Shown: positions 9,455-19,348, counted from the stretch's first letter. The stretch is DNA of 64,000 nt from XYD12-FULL-36-8 sp964391015 (GCA_964391015.1 CAYMKU010000005.1:1-64000), one strand, 5' to 3'. Numbers and translations: made by a program. Notes: generated by a model from the sequence alone, not told the origin.

Positions 9455-9506
9455 AAGTATTATTGTTAAAAAAAATCAAATATTAAATATTAAACAAAGT
9501 AAAAAA

Positions 9507-10721
9507 TTAAGCTGTTGGTTTATCTGGCAACGGCTGCGAGGTAAAGAAATCTTGATAATACCTCTGTGTATAACTCTCAACTAATGATGTTACTCTTTCA
9601 TAACTAGGTGAAGAAACAATTAAACCAGCGTGATATTTTTTCTTCATTTTCCACACCACTTCTGGATCATTATATGCTGAAAGATCTGGCCATTCTTGTT
9701 TCGCAAGCGAGGTTATTATTCCCGCATAATCTTTTCTAACATGTGGAAGTTCATAAGTTTTCTTTCCATGTGCGATTTCAATTTTTGCCCACTCTGCCCA
9801 AAGATTTATTCCGGAAGCGGCTTCAACGAGTTCAGCTAAATTTGCACCGCCGACTCTTGCCGATGTTTCTAAAAAATAAAACTTTCCATCTGAATCTGCC
9901 TTGATAAATTCAGTGTGAGAGACCCCGCGCAGCAAACCCAATGCGTGAAGAATTTTTTTGTTCATTTCAAGTAAAGATTTCTCATCCGCTGAACCATACT
10001 TAATTGTGGAGCTTGAAAAAACTCTTCCTTCGTGTGCAACTTCCATTGGGGGCTTGCCGTATTGGCTTGCATTTGCAAACACAACTTCATTTTCAGAAAT
10101 AATTGAATCAACATGATAAATCGTTCCAGGGACAAAACGTTCAATCAAAAAGAAGGATTGTTCGTCTCCAAGTTCATCAAGACGGCTCCACAAATCTTCT
10201 TCGTTATAAACTTTTTTAATCCCATGAGCACCGGCTTGAAGACGAGGTTTTACCACATAAGGAAAGGGGGCGCGGTTTATATAGTCCCTAATTCGTTGGT
10301 AGTTTAACACATGAATAAATTCTGGGACAGAAATTCCAACTTCGTAAGCGCGAGTTCGCATAGCAAGCTTATCACGAAAATATCTTGCAGTTGTATCACC
10401 CATTCCTGGACAACGCAAGTGCTCTCGCAGCGCAGCTGCCTTTTCTACATCATAATCATCAAGTGCTACAATTCTGTCAATTGTTTCTGTGCGAGCCAGG
10501 AAACTAACACCATAAATTACATCTCGCATATTCCACTCTTTGTTCACATCAGGAATGTAAAAGATTTCATCTATGCTTTCTTTAGGCCAATCAGCATTTT
10601 CAAGACTTTTTGAGGTGAGAAGTATAACCCGGCAGCCCTCTCTTTTACACTGCCGCATAAACTCTTGTCCCTTTTCATAACTAGACATACAGAGAATAGT
10701 GAGAGCATGATTATTTTTCAT
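9507..10721 (-). CDS. ATP-grasp domain protein (carboxylate-amine ligase-like)
   Basis: A 404-residue cytoplasmic ATP-grasp enzyme of unknown substrate. The N-terminal ~100 residues form a Rossmann-like pre-ATP domain (LTILCMSSYEKGQEFM). The ATP-grasp core follows: PYVVKPRLQAGAHGIKKV (the ATP-binding Lys and Gly-rich loop near residue 155), FLIERFVPGTIYHVDSII, and the Mg-binding end FYFLETSARVGGANL near residue 300. GAGGG lies 5 bases before the ATG, supporting the start. It is a lone gene on the minus strand, with a 150-base spacer from the acyl-CoA synthetase gene. Related enzymes make dipeptides or activate carboxylates, but no neighbour identifies this one's job. Confidence 0.85.
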   Translation of the reverse strand: MKNNHALTILCMSSYEKGQEFMRQCKREGCRVILLTSKSLENADWPKESIDEIFYIPDVNKEWNMRDVIYGVSFLARTETIDRIVALDDYDVEKAAALREHLRCPGMGDTTARYFRDKLAMRTRAYEVGISVPEFIHVLNYQRIRDYINRAPFPYVVKPRLQAGAHGIKKVYNEEDLWSRLDELGDEQSFFLIERFVPGTIYHVDSIISENEVVFANASQYGKPPMEVAHEGRVFSSSTIKYGSADEKSLLEMNKKILHALGLLRGVSHTEFIKADSDGKFYFLETSARVGGANLAELVEAASGINLWAEWAKIEIAHGKKTYELPHVRKDYAGIITSLAKQEWPDLSAYNDPEVVWKMKKKYHAGLIVSSPSYERVTSLVESYTQRYYQDFFTSQPLPDKPTA

Positions 10722-10870
10722 AAAACCCTCTTGATGATTGATACTTTAGTTTAGTTTTTAATTTAGTAAGAAGCAATAGGGCAAAATGCCATATTACTAA
10801 AAAAGATGTCAAGCGGAACTCGCTTTGGAAATTCATCTTTAAATTAATTAGGCAGGGAGCTTAAATAAAT

Positions 10871-12943
10871 TCAGCTTGACAACCCAGAGCGACATTTTAC
10901 TCTTACATCAACAGCATGAAGTAAACTATCATCTGTAACTACAAGCGGATTAAAATCAAACTCAACAATATTTGGGTTATCTAGCATCATTTGTGCCGAT
11001 GACAAGATAATTTTCTTCAAGGTGTTAAGATCGGCTGGTTTTTCTCCACGAACACCGGTTAATATCTTACCAATTTTAGTTTGGGTAATCATTTCATCCA
11101 CATCTTCTTCGGATAAATAAGCCGACCTCATAGAGGTATCCTGAAAAATCTCAACGTACTTTCCGCCAGTGCCGAACATTACCATCGGTCCGAATGATGC
11201 ATCTCTGAATCCACCAATCAAAATTTCATGTTTGGTTATGATGAATGGTTGAATTAAAAATTCTTCAACCTCAAAATTGTGCTGCTGAAAACTGTTTGTG
11301 ATTTCTTGTGCTGCTTTTCTCAGCTCACCCTCATTTTTAATGTTAAGTTTCACAGCATTCAATTCGGATTTGTGAATAACTCCTTTTGACAATCCCTTTA
11401 AAACCAAAGGATAATTTGGCAAATTGCCTTTTGTCAGCAAATCTTTCTTAATTACAACGGACTTAACCAACGGAATGCTATAAGCAATGCAAAGTTTCTC
11501 AATATTTGGTTGATTGATGAAACCAGAGGTGTTACCCAAATCAACTTTAGGAATTTGGACAGATAAATATTTTCGTTGCGTATTTCTTTTTGAATAGAAC
11601 AGTACATTTGAAATTACTTTCGCCGGATCCTCCGGATTTTTGAACAATGGTCTTTTAGTTGCTGAATCCCTTCTGTACTTTTCCCACGATTCAGGCAGCG
11701 GCATAACCACTTGAAGAATAGGTTTGTTTGAGACGATACTGTTAATTCCCTCGATCACCTCGAAAGCGGGAACCATAATTGGCTCAACGAAAATTGTTAC
11801 GACCACATCAACATTTTCGTCTGATGCAGCAATTTTAGTTACTTTCTTAAATTGTTCAGCTGTTCCTCCAGGAAGAAGATCTATTGGATTATTAACGCTT
11901 CCTTCGGGATGCACAATTTCCCGAAGTTTGTTTTTTGTTTCTTGACTTAGCTCAGCGAGCTCAAGACTTTCTTTCTCCAACGAGTCAACCGCGAGAATTG
12001 CAGGACCACCGGCATTTGTAATTACAACTGTTCTATTTCCTTTTGGAACTGGAAAATTCTCTAATCCCTTGGCTGTGTTAAAAAGTTCGGACAAATCATT
12101 AACACGAATTATTCCAAATTGTTTGAGAATAGCGTCAACTACTTTGTCGTTAACTGCCATGGCACCGGTGTGAGAAGACGCTGCTTTCATTCCGGCTTGG
12201 GTTCTTCCGCCCTTCAGAACGATAACAGGTTTATTGATTCCTTTTCCTTGAATGAATGATTGGATGAATGCTTCTCCATCAGAAAAGCTTTCAAGATAAA
12301 AAGTTATGGTTTTAATTCTTGGATCATCATTCCAGAGTTTTAAGATATCGTTTTCAGAAATATCGGCTTTGTTTCCCACACTTATCATGTGTCCGAAACG
12401 GATGTCAGTTTCTCGAAGTGAGTTTAATACTGCTGCGGCAATGGCGCCGCTCTGCGAGCAAAAACCAGTAGCGCCGATTTCCGGCCTCTCAGCAACAAAG
12501 GTTGCGTTTAGCTGAACATCATCAAAAGTGCAAATAACCCCCATACAGTTTGGTCCGACTAATCTTGCGCCGGCACGGTTTACTTTTTGAAGAATTCTCT
12601 TCTCAACTTTCTCGCCCTCTTTACCAACTTCTTTAAATCCTGCCGTGATAAGGATTATAGATTTAACATTTTTGGAAAGCAGTTCATCAATAGTCTGTTC
12701 CGCAAAAGCTTTTGGCACCATTACAATTGCAAGATCAATAGGTTCGTCTATCTCACTAATTGTGTGGTAGCATTTATAACCGAGCACCGAATCGGCATTA
12801 GGATTTACAGGAAAAAGCTTTCCTTTGTAGCCGTATTGTTTTATTGATTTTAATAGTTCGTAGCCGATGCTTTTTTCCTTTGTTGATGCACCAACCACGC
12901 AAATTGACTTTGGGTAGAAAAAATTTTTAATTGCCGGATCCAT
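10871..12943 (-). CDS. acetate--CoA ligase (ADP-forming), fused alpha-beta
   Basis: Converts acyl-CoA + ADP + phosphate to free acid + ATP + CoA, giving substrate-level ATP in fermentative organisms. The 690-residue protein fuses both subunits. The alpha part has a CoA-binding domain (PKSICVVGAS near the N-terminus), a ligase domain (FCSQSGAIAAAVLNSL) and the phosphohistidine loop SSHTGAMA near residue 256. The beta part (from about 470) is an ATP-grasp domain (YPLVLKGLSKGVIHKSE; FLIQPFI; VEFDFNPLVV near the end). I chose the ATG at 12943, which has AGGA about 9 bases upstream; the longer frame from 12979 uses TTG. It is divergent from the PLP decarboxylase. Acetate is the usual substrate, but branched or aryl acids cannot be excluded. 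Confidence 0.92.
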   Translation of the reverse strand: MDPAIKNFFYPKSICVVGASTKEKSIGYELLKSIKQYGYKGKLFPVNPNADSVLGYKCYHTISEIDEPIDLAIVMVPKAFAEQTIDELLSKNVKSIILITAGFKEVGKEGEKVEKRILQKVNRAGARLVGPNCMGVICTFDDVQLNATFVAERPEIGATGFCSQSGAIAAAVLNSLRETDIRFGHMISVGNKADISENDILKLWNDDPRIKTITFYLESFSDGEAFIQSFIQGKGINKPVIVLKGGRTQAGMKAASSHTGAMAVNDKVVDAILKQFGIIRVNDLSELFNTAKGLENFPVPKGNRTVVITNAGGPAILAVDSLEKESLELAELSQETKNKLREIVHPEGSVNNPIDLLPGGTAEQFKKVTKIAASDENVDVVVTIFVEPIMVPAFEVIEGINSIVSNKPILQVVMPLPESWEKYRRDSATKRPLFKNPEDPAKVISNVLFYSKRNTQRKYLSVQIPKVDLGNTSGFINQPNIEKLCIAYSIPLVKSVVIKKDLLTKGNLPNYPLVLKGLSKGVIHKSELNAVKLNIKNEGELRKAAQEITNSFQQHNFEVEEFLIQPFIITKHEILIGGFRDASFGPMVMFGTGGKYVEIFQDTSMRSAYLSEEDVDEMITQTKIGKILTGVRGEKPADLNTLKKIILSSAQMMLDNPNIVEFDFNPLVVTDDSLLHAVDVRVKCRSGLSS

Positions 12944-13036
12944 GTGAGTTGTCCTATTAAACTTAAGTTGGGAAACCAATTTTTTATGTTGTAAAACTAA
13001 TTATTTTAACGCTAAGAAAATTAGTAAGGATAGATC

Positions 13037-14524
13037 ATGAATAATAAGAATCCTACCGCAAGCAGAAATTTTGGCGATATGCCATCTGGCGATTTCAAAA
13101 AATATGGTTACGAGATGGTTGATTGGATTACAAGTTATCTAACGTCAATTGAAAAATATCCTGTTTTACCGAACGTTAAACCGGGCGAGATCAAGAATAA
13201 ATTACCGAAAACTCCGCCTGAAACGGCAGAAGACATTGATAAAATATTTTCAGATGTTGATGAAAAAATTATTCCTGGCATCACTCATTGGAACCATCCA
13301 AACTTTATGGCCTACTTCAATTCAACTTCAAGCGGACCCGGAATTTTAGCTGAGCTATTAAGCGCTGCTTTGAACACAAATGGAATGCTTTGGAAAACAT
13401 CTCCATCAACAACTGAGTTAGAAAAAGTAACTGTTGATTGGATGAGACAAATGCTCAGGCTTCCGGAATCGTTTTGGGGAATTATTTATGATACAGCTTC
13501 TGTTAGCTCAATGCATGCAATTGCTGCGGCACGTGAAGAAGTTACCGAGTATAACTTTAGACAAAAGGGATTAACTGGGGGTGAAAAAATTCCTAAGCTA
13601 AGAATGTATGCTTCTGAGCATGCACACTCATCAATTGAAAAGGGAGCGATATTATTGGGAATTGGAATAGATGGAGTTAGAAAAATTCCCGTTGATGCCG
13701 AATTTAAAATGATCCCCGAAAAATTATCTGAAGCAATAATTGAAGATAAAAAAAATGGCTGGCGACCATTTTGTGTTATTGCTACTGTTGGGACAACATC
13801 AACCACAAGTATCGATCCGATAGAAAAAATTGCAGACATGTGTGAGAAAGAAAAACTCTGGCTTCATGTAGATGCGGCACATGCAGGCGTAGTTGCGATG
13901 ATTCCGGAAATGAAATTTATTTTTAACGGAATTGAGCGGGCAGACTCTCTGGTTGTTAATCCCCACAAGTGGATGTTCACGCCGGTTGACCTTAGCTTGT
14001 TTTACACGCGTAAACCGGAAGTTCTAAAAAGAGCATTTGGTTTGGTGCCTGAATATCTTAAAACCAAAGAAGAAAAATCGGCGGAGAATTTAATGGATTA
14101 CGGGATTCAGCTTGGGAGAAGATTCCGTGCATTGAAACTCTGGTTTGTGATAAGATACTTTGGTGTAAATGGAATAATTGAAAGATTGCGTGAGCACATT
14201 CGGCTCGGGCAAATGTTTGCAAAGTGGGTTGATGAGCGCCCTGGCTTTGAGAGAATGGCACCAACGCCGTTCAGCACGATTTGCTTTCGCACTCATCCAA
14301 ACCAAATGAATGATGAAGGAAAGATTGACTGGTTGAATGAAAAACTTATGCAGAACATAAATGAAACGGGCAAACTTTTTATATCACATACAAAATTAAA
14401 CGGAAAGTTTGTTTTGAGAGTTTCAATTTCTGGATTGAGAACCGAGGAAAGACATGTTAAAGATGCATGGAAACTGATACAGTTAAAGTTTAACGAACTG
14501 ATGTCTGCAGGGCTAAAATCTTAG
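13037..14524 (+). CDS. PLP-dependent amino-acid decarboxylase (aromatic-L-amino-acid decarboxylase family)
   Basis: Group II decarboxylase of 495 residues, close to family length. Landmarks: NHPNFMAYFNST (substrate region), SEHAHSSIEKGAILLG (His that stacks on PLP), HVDAAHAG (Asp that pairs with the pyridine nitrogen) and VNPHKWMFTP, whose Lys311 should form the PLP Schiff base. AAGGA lies 7 bases before the ATG. It is preceded divergently by the ADP-forming acyl-CoA synthetase and followed convergently by an MFS transporter. The family covers aromatic-amino-acid decarboxylases and plant-type aromatic acetaldehyde synthases, so the exact substrate (Tyr, Trp, Phe, Dopa) is open. Confidence 0.9.
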   Translation: MNNKNPTASRNFGDMPSGDFKKYGYEMVDWITSYLTSIEKYPVLPNVKPGEIKNKLPKTPPETAEDIDKIFSDVDEKIIPGITHWNHPNFMAYFNSTSSGPGILAELLSAALNTNGMLWKTSPSTTELEKVTVDWMRQMLRLPESFWGIIYDTASVSSMHAIAAAREEVTEYNFRQKGLTGGEKIPKLRMYASEHAHSSIEKGAILLGIGIDGVRKIPVDAEFKMIPEKLSEAIIEDKKNGWRPFCVIATVGTTSTTSIDPIEKIADMCEKEKLWLHVDAAHAGVVAMIPEMKFIFNGIERADSLVVNPHKWMFTPVDLSLFYTRKPEVLKRAFGLVPEYLKTKEEKSAENLMDYGIQLGRRFRALKLWFVIRYFGVNGIIERLREHIRLGQMFAKWVDERPGFERMAPTPFSTICFRTHPNQMNDEGKIDWLNEKLMQNINETGKLFISHTKLNGKFVLRVSISGLRTEERHVKDAWKLIQLKFNELMSAGLKS

Positions 14525-14567
14525 CGAGACTTTGTTTGTCACAAAGAAAGAAACGACATCTCCAACA

Positions 14568-15716
14568 TTACTTCTTAAGTTTAAAGAGAAAAATTGCAAC
14601 AATAAAGCTAACAGCCGATGATAAATAAAAAGGAACCGTTGGGCCAAAATTATCCCACAAATATCCAGCAGCGATTGAACCAATCATCATGGCGAAGCTT
14701 GATGACATTGTAATTAATCCAATTGCGGAACCTCTATTTTGATCCGGAACTAAATCACTAACCCACGCTTTCAAAACTCCCTCGGTTGCAGAAGCATAAA
14801 TTCCGTATAGAGCAAAAAGTATCCAGATAAATGCAAAGTTATTTAAAGAAGCAAATCCAAGGTAAACGACAGAAAAGATTATCAATCCGATTATGAAAAC
14901 TCTTTTCTTTCCAAACTTGTCGGAAAGTTTTCCAATCGGATACGAAGACGCCGCATAAATTATGTTGTAAAAAATGTATCCGGCAATTGCCAGAGTATCC
15001 GAGCCGGAAATATTTTTTGATTTTAAAATGAGAAAAACATCGCTGCTGTTTACTAAGGAAAAAACAGTTATCAAAAAGAAAAGAATTTTGTATTGTGAGT
15101 GTGAATTTTTCCAGAAATCAAGCAAATTAGCTTTTGGGCGCAATACTACTTCTGATTTTTTATCCTTGGCATAAAGAGTGAAGATGACAGCAATGACTGA
15201 TGGTATGAAAGCAACAATGAAAATAGTTTTATAATCAAGCTTAAGTATGTTTAGCAGCATCAATGCGAGAAGTGGACCAACAACTGCTCCAATTGTATCC
15301 ATTGCACGATGGAAGCCGAACACTGCTCCAGTATTATTATCGGCATAACTAGCAAGCAAAGCATCGCGAGGAGCTGTTCGGACCCCCTTACCAATTCTGT
15401 CCGTAACACGAGAAAGTAAAACCGTTAAAGTGTTCGGAAGAATTCCGGGGAATGGTTTAGCAAAAGCCGATAATCCATAACCAATCACAATAAATATTGA
15501 TCTTTTGCCAAGCTTGTCTGATAAGATTCCAAAATATCCTTTCAACAGACCGGCAGTAACTTCTGCCAAACCCTCAATCAATCCAACAACAGCCATTGAT
15601 GCGCCAAGCACCGATGAGAGAAAAATAGGGGTAATTGGATAAAGCATTTCGCTTGCCATGTCGGTGAATAGAGAGACTAAGCTGAGAATGATTACTTGTT
15701 TAGGTAGAGGCTTCAT
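14568..15716 (-). CDS. major facilitator superfamily transporter
   Basis: A 382-residue inner-membrane transporter with about 12 hydrophobic segments. The MFS signature is visible twice: GILSDKLGKRSIFIVIGY after helix 2 and GKLSDKFGKKRVFIIGL after helix 8. The N-terminus (QVIILSLVSLFTDMASEMLY) resembles the group of MFS proteins with an FTDMASEMLYP start found in many bacteria, whose substrates are not established. It is convergent with the decarboxylase. Export of amines made by that enzyme is a tempting idea but the genes are not cotranscribed, so it remains speculation. Confidence 0.9.
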   Translation of the reverse strand: MKPLPKQVIILSLVSLFTDMASEMLYPITPIFLSSVLGASMAVVGLIEGLAEVTAGLLKGYFGILSDKLGKRSIFIVIGYGLSAFAKPFPGILPNTLTVLLSRVTDRIGKGVRTAPRDALLASYADNNTGAVFGFHRAMDTIGAVVGPLLALMLLNILKLDYKTIFIVAFIPSVIAVIFTLYAKDKKSEVVLRPKANLLDFWKNSHSQYKILFFLITVFSLVNSSDVFLILKSKNISGSDTLAIAGYIFYNIIYAASSYPIGKLSDKFGKKRVFIIGLIIFSVVYLGFASLNNFAFIWILFALYGIYASATEGVLKAWVSDLVPDQNRGSAIGLITMSSSFAMMIGSIAAGYLWDNFGPTVPFYLSSAVSFIVAIFLFKLKK

Positions 15717-16350
15717 AAAAAATAATTTGTTATCGCCCCAAACTTAAAAATAATTAAAGCTTTATAAGGATTTATTAAGAGGTGATCAAGCGATTTAACC
15801 TACAGCAAACTTTACTTTATTAATAATGTTTTGCAAGAAAGATTATAAAAGGATAATAAAACCCAGCAGTTCAGCTAAAATTTGTAAAGATTTTTAGCCA
15901 TTGCTTCTAAAAATAGTTTTCCTTATTGACAATGACTTCAGCCAACCTTAAGTTTCAAATGTACTTTTTACTGCTCATGTAATTAACGTATCGATTTTCG
16001 ATTAAGTTGCAGCATTTAAGAGGCGGTCTTGATTTTCTGGAATGAACTTCATTAAGAGCCAGTATGCCGTGTTGTGAAGAACAGACTTTTAATGTTTCGG
16101 CATTTTCAAAATTCTTATTCTCCTTTCTGTGGAATAAAATGGGGGAAGTAAAATCACGGATCCATCCGCTATTCATTTTAATCCCCTTAAAATTTATTCT
16201 CTTTCGCCAAAGTTCAATTTCAGAAGAAAATTTAATCTAGATAAAATGTTTATCTGCTTTTTAAATCAAAGATGTATTTAATTTTTAGTTGAATTTTATT
16301 AACACATATCATTATGAATCAGTAAATATTATTCAAGAAATGTATTCATT
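15717..16350. other. 634-base spacer upstream of the hydrogenase operon
   Basis: AT-rich region between the MFS gene and the hydrogenase operon. It holds one possible small gene (15955-16176, minus strand, listed separately). The last ~150 bases before 16351 must contain the hydrogenase operon promoter; I see no clear Fnr/Crp-type palindrome and cannot place -33/-7 elements with confidence. Confidence 0.4.
15955..16176 (-). CDS. possible small protein, unsupported by family
   Basis: A 73-residue frame (start MNSGWIRDF, end SSKKYI) that I do not recognise. It is listed because a good ribosome site, AAGGGG, lies 6 bases before its ATG and because the surrounding 634 bases are otherwise empty. 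Against it: mixed composition, three cysteines without pattern, no recognised domain. It points away from the hydrogenase operon. Confidence 0.25.
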   Translation of the reverse strand: MNSGWIRDFTSPILFHRKENKNFENAETLKVCSSQHGILALNEVHSRKSRPPLKCCNLIENRYVNYMSSKKYI

Positions 16351-18165
16351 ATGGAAGAAAAAAAATTAACAGTCATCTATTCTTGCGATCCAATCAATGG
16401 AAGTACTGAGCAAATAAATTTTTCGGAAGTGATTGCTTATGCAGCTAATTTACCTGGTGTTTCTGCTTTATGGCTTTCTTCTGAAATTTCGCTAACCGAT
16501 CCTGAACAAGTTGCCAGAGAAATAAAAAAGAATAATTTTAAAAGAATAGTTGTTGCTGGAAACAATGCAGGAATGCATAAAAGCTTTTTTTCCAGAGCAA
16601 TGGTAATTGCTGGTAATAATCCTGAAGACGTAATATTAGCAAGTTTCCTGGAATACGGAGCCAGTCATAAAAGCGATGTTGAAAGGGCAAAAGCCATAGT
16701 TGCTTGTGCTGTTTATGGAGTTCCTTTTGAAATGGCTTCGGTTCCTGAAGAACTTTCAGTTAATCCTAATACTCTTGTTATCGGAGGCGGGATAGCTGGT
16801 ATCCAGGCTTCTCTTGAGATCGCTGCAAGTAAGAATATTGTTTACCTGGTTGAAAAATCTGGAACAATTGGCGGTCACATGGCAATGTTTGATAAAACAT
16901 TTCCAACACTAGATTGTGCCGCATGTATTTTAACACCTAAAATGGTTGAGGTAGGACAGCATAATTATATAAAACTTATGACCTATTCTAAGGTACAAGA
17001 AATTTCAGGGGTACCGGGCAACTATACAGTAAAAATATTGAAAAAAGCCCGTAAAATTAATCTTGAGACTTGCATAGGATGCGGAACTTGTGCAGAAAAG
17101 TGTCCCGTAAAAGTACCAAGTGAATTTGATGCAAATACAACGCTGAGAAGAGCTGCTTATATACCATTTCCACAAGCTGTTCCTAATAAATATTTAATTG
17201 ATGATAGTTTATGCACCTATACTCTAAAAGGTAAATGTGGTGCCTGTGTTAAAGTCTGTCCAGTTCCGGGTTGCATCAACTTAGATGAAAAAGATGAAGT
17301 CGTTGAAATAAATGTTGGCAATATCATTGTTGCTACCGGTTTTAAAACTTTTAACGCTACTAAATTTGCACAATTTGGTTATGGAAAATACCCTAATGTA
17401 TTAACATCGATTGAACTTGAAAGATTAATCAATGCAGCCGGTCCTACAGGGGGAAAAATTGCCAAACGTTTTCAGGATAAAAAGGGGAACTGGGTATTTT
17501 CAACCGATTCAATATACACACCTAAAAGTATTGCAATTATTCATTGTATTGGCAGCAGAGATGTAAATCATAATAAATATTGTTCAAAAGTATGTTGTAT
17601 GTATTCTCTAAAACTTGCCCATCTTCTAAAAGAAAAATTACCTGAATCCGAAATCAATGAATATTATATTGATATACGCGCATATGGTAAAGGGTACGAA
17701 GAATTTTATAACCGGATTAAAAAAGAAGGTATTAATGTTGTTCGCGGGCGACCTGCGAAAGTTGAACAGTATGGAGAGGAACTTATTGTTAGGTGCGAAG
17801 ATATTGAGAAAGGAAGAATGATTGAACAGAAAGTTGATATGGTTATTCTTGCCGTTGGTACAGAGCCAAGAACTGATTCAGAAAAGATAGCTGAAATGTT
17901 AGGTATTACAATTGATTCCTATGGTTGGTTTAAAGAATTTAATTATATCAGCGACCCTGTAAATACATTTTCGGGTGGTATAGCTATTGCAGGTGCTTGT
18001 CAGGGGCCTAAAGATATACCGGATTCAGTTGCACAAGCTTCGGCGGCAGCTTCAAGAGTTTTACAAAGCATTGCAAAAAATAAAATTAGAAATGGTATTC
18101 GAAACCTTTCACTTAAACAAATTGAAACTAAAGCAAAACAACTTTCTATAATATTTCGGGATTAA
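16351..18165 (+). CDS. HdrA-like FAD/iron-sulfur protein 1 (QmoA/HdrA family)
   Basis: Cytoplasmic flavoprotein related to heterodisulfide reductase subunit A, 604 residues. Seen: FAD loop GGGIAG at 145-150; the HdrA cysteine pair in LDCAACILTPKM (C189, C192); an inserted two-cluster ferredoxin with C241-C244-C247-C251 and C288/C296-C299-C303; IIHCIGSRD and YCSKVCCMYSLK in the second half; and the C-terminal FAD motif GACQGPKDIPDS. The N-terminal HdrA domain is present but has lost its cysteines: the family's ACSPRMHE is AGNNAGMHK here. There is no C-terminal ferredoxin. It is first of six tightly spaced genes (2 bases to the next) encoding a second HdrA and an Mvh hydrogenase. I infer electron transfer between MvhD, FAD and the membrane partner. 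Confidence 0.92.
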   Translation: MEEKKLTVIYSCDPINGSTEQINFSEVIAYAANLPGVSALWLSSEISLTDPEQVAREIKKNNFKRIVVAGNNAGMHKSFFSRAMVIAGNNPEDVILASFLEYGASHKSDVERAKAIVACAVYGVPFEMASVPEELSVNPNTLVIGGGIAGIQASLEIAASKNIVYLVEKSGTIGGHMAMFDKTFPTLDCAACILTPKMVEVGQHNYIKLMTYSKVQEISGVPGNYTVKILKKARKINLETCIGCGTCAEKCPVKVPSEFDANTTLRRAAYIPFPQAVPNKYLIDDSLCTYTLKGKCGACVKVCPVPGCINLDEKDEVVEINVGNIIVATGFKTFNATKFAQFGYGKYPNVLTSIELERLINAAGPTGGKIAKRFQDKKGNWVFSTDSIYTPKSIAIIHCIGSRDVNHNKYCSKVCCMYSLKLAHLLKEKLPESEINEYYIDIRAYGKGYEEFYNRIKKEGINVVRGRPAKVEQYGEELIVRCEDIEKGRMIEQKVDMVILAVGTEPRTDSEKIAEMLGITIDSYGWFKEFNYISDPVNTFSGGIAIAGACQGPKDIPDSVAQASAAASRVLQSIAKNKIRNGIRNLSLKQIETKAKQLSIIFRD

Positions 18166-18167
18166 TT

Positions 18168-19343
18168 ATGAGTCAGCGGGTTAATCTTAATCTTAAAAAC
18201 GAATTGTTCCTCTACGGAGCAAAAGATTGGAATCAGTGTTTTCAATGCGGTAATTGTACAGCAACTTGTCATACGACTGAAAATGACTTTTTTTTTCCTC
18301 GGAAAACGGTAAGACAAGTATTAATGGGATTAACTAAGAGCCTCCAAACAAATATTGATCCGTGGTTGTGTACATATTGTGGTGATTGTTCCAAAACCTG
18401 TCCAAGAGAAGCCAATCCTGCCGAAATGATGATGTCTATTAGAAGGTATTTAATTTCAGTTTATGACTGGACAGGTATCTCAAAATTGTTATATAAATCC
18501 AAAGCTTTAGAAATAGCATCAATTCTTGTTTTAGCTGCTATCGTTATGATTCTCTATCTTATATTTACAACCTTTCCAGCAGGTAATGTTGCTCAATGGA
18601 TTGGATCAGATGGTGGGGTGTTGATAAATAAAATGGCTCCATGGCAAACAATTCATTTGGGAGACTTACTTATGGCAGGAGGCTTAGTCTTCTTAATAGT
18701 AACCAATGTATTTTATATGTGGTACAAGATAATTTATGAGGATAAATCTTTAAAAATTGGAATCATCGATTACTTAAGACCTATTTCATTATTACCAAAA
18801 ATTTTTCACCCTGAAAAAAAATATGCTAAATGTGATGAAAAGAAATTATTTCTATACTGGGGGCTTCACTTATTTCTTGCATTAAGTTATGCTTTAATGT
18901 TTGTTATCATAGTATTTTTTCTTGAATGGTTCCAAACAGATAACGTTTATCCAATTTATCATCCTCAACGATTGTTAGGGTATATTTCTACAATTGGACT
19001 GTTCGTTGGCATAATCTATTTCTATACAAATAGAACTATTAAAAATATGGAGAATAGCAAATATTCTCATTTTACTGATTGGACATTTCTTATTTTATTA
19101 TTCTTAACAACGTTAACCGGCATTTTAGTTCATTTTTTTAGAGTATATGGTTTACCACAGTTAACATATATTATTTATTTGCTACACTTGATGGTATTGG
19201 CACCAATGTTAATCGTAGAAGTTCCGTTTTCTAAATGGTCTCATATGATTTACAGACCATTTTCACTTTATTTTGCTCATTTGAAAAAACTGGCAATAAA
19301 AAATCAGAAATTAATATTGAACAATTACAGTTTACAAAGTTGA
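18168..19343 (+). CDS. QmoC-like protein: HdrC ferredoxin fused to heme-b-type membrane domain
   Basis: A 391-residue inner-membrane electron carrier. Residues 20-80 hold two [4Fe-4S] motifs as in HdrC: C24-C27-C30-C34 (CFQCGNCTATC) and C68-C71-C74-C78 (CTYCGDCSKTCP). From about residue 110 come about six hydrophobic segments with histidines placed to ligate heme b (TIHLGDLL, WGLHLFLALSY, GILVHFFRVYG, LLHLMVLAP), as in HdrE/NarI/DsrM-like subunits. This ferredoxin-cytochrome fusion is the architecture of QmoC, which exchanges electrons with menaquinone in sulfate reducers and green sulfur bacteria. It lies between the two HdrA-like genes, 2 and 5 bases away, so it is almost certainly part of the same complex. 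It is the only membrane subunit encoded in the operon. Confidence 0.9.
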   Translation: MSQRVNLNLKNELFLYGAKDWNQCFQCGNCTATCHTTENDFFFPRKTVRQVLMGLTKSLQTNIDPWLCTYCGDCSKTCPREANPAEMMMSIRRYLISVYDWTGISKLLYKSKALEIASILVLAAIVMILYLIFTTFPAGNVAQWIGSDGGVLINKMAPWQTIHLGDLLMAGGLVFLIVTNVFYMWYKIIYEDKSLKIGIIDYLRPISLLPKIFHPEKKYAKCDEKKLFLYWGLHLFLALSYALMFVIIVFFLEWFQTDNVYPIYHPQRLLGYISTIGLFVGIIYFYTNRTIKNMENSKYSHFTDWTFLILLFLTTLTGILVHFFRVYGLPQLTYIIYLLHLMVLAPMLIVEVPFSKWSHMIYRPFSLYFAHLKKLAIKNQKLILNNYSLQS

Positions 19344-19348
19344 ATAAA

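Noticed and set aside
19235..19348. N-terminal extension of HdrA-like 2 from a GTG at 19235
   Set aside because: It would overlap the QmoC-like gene by 109 bases; the ATG at 19349 begins at the conserved HdrA N-terminus.
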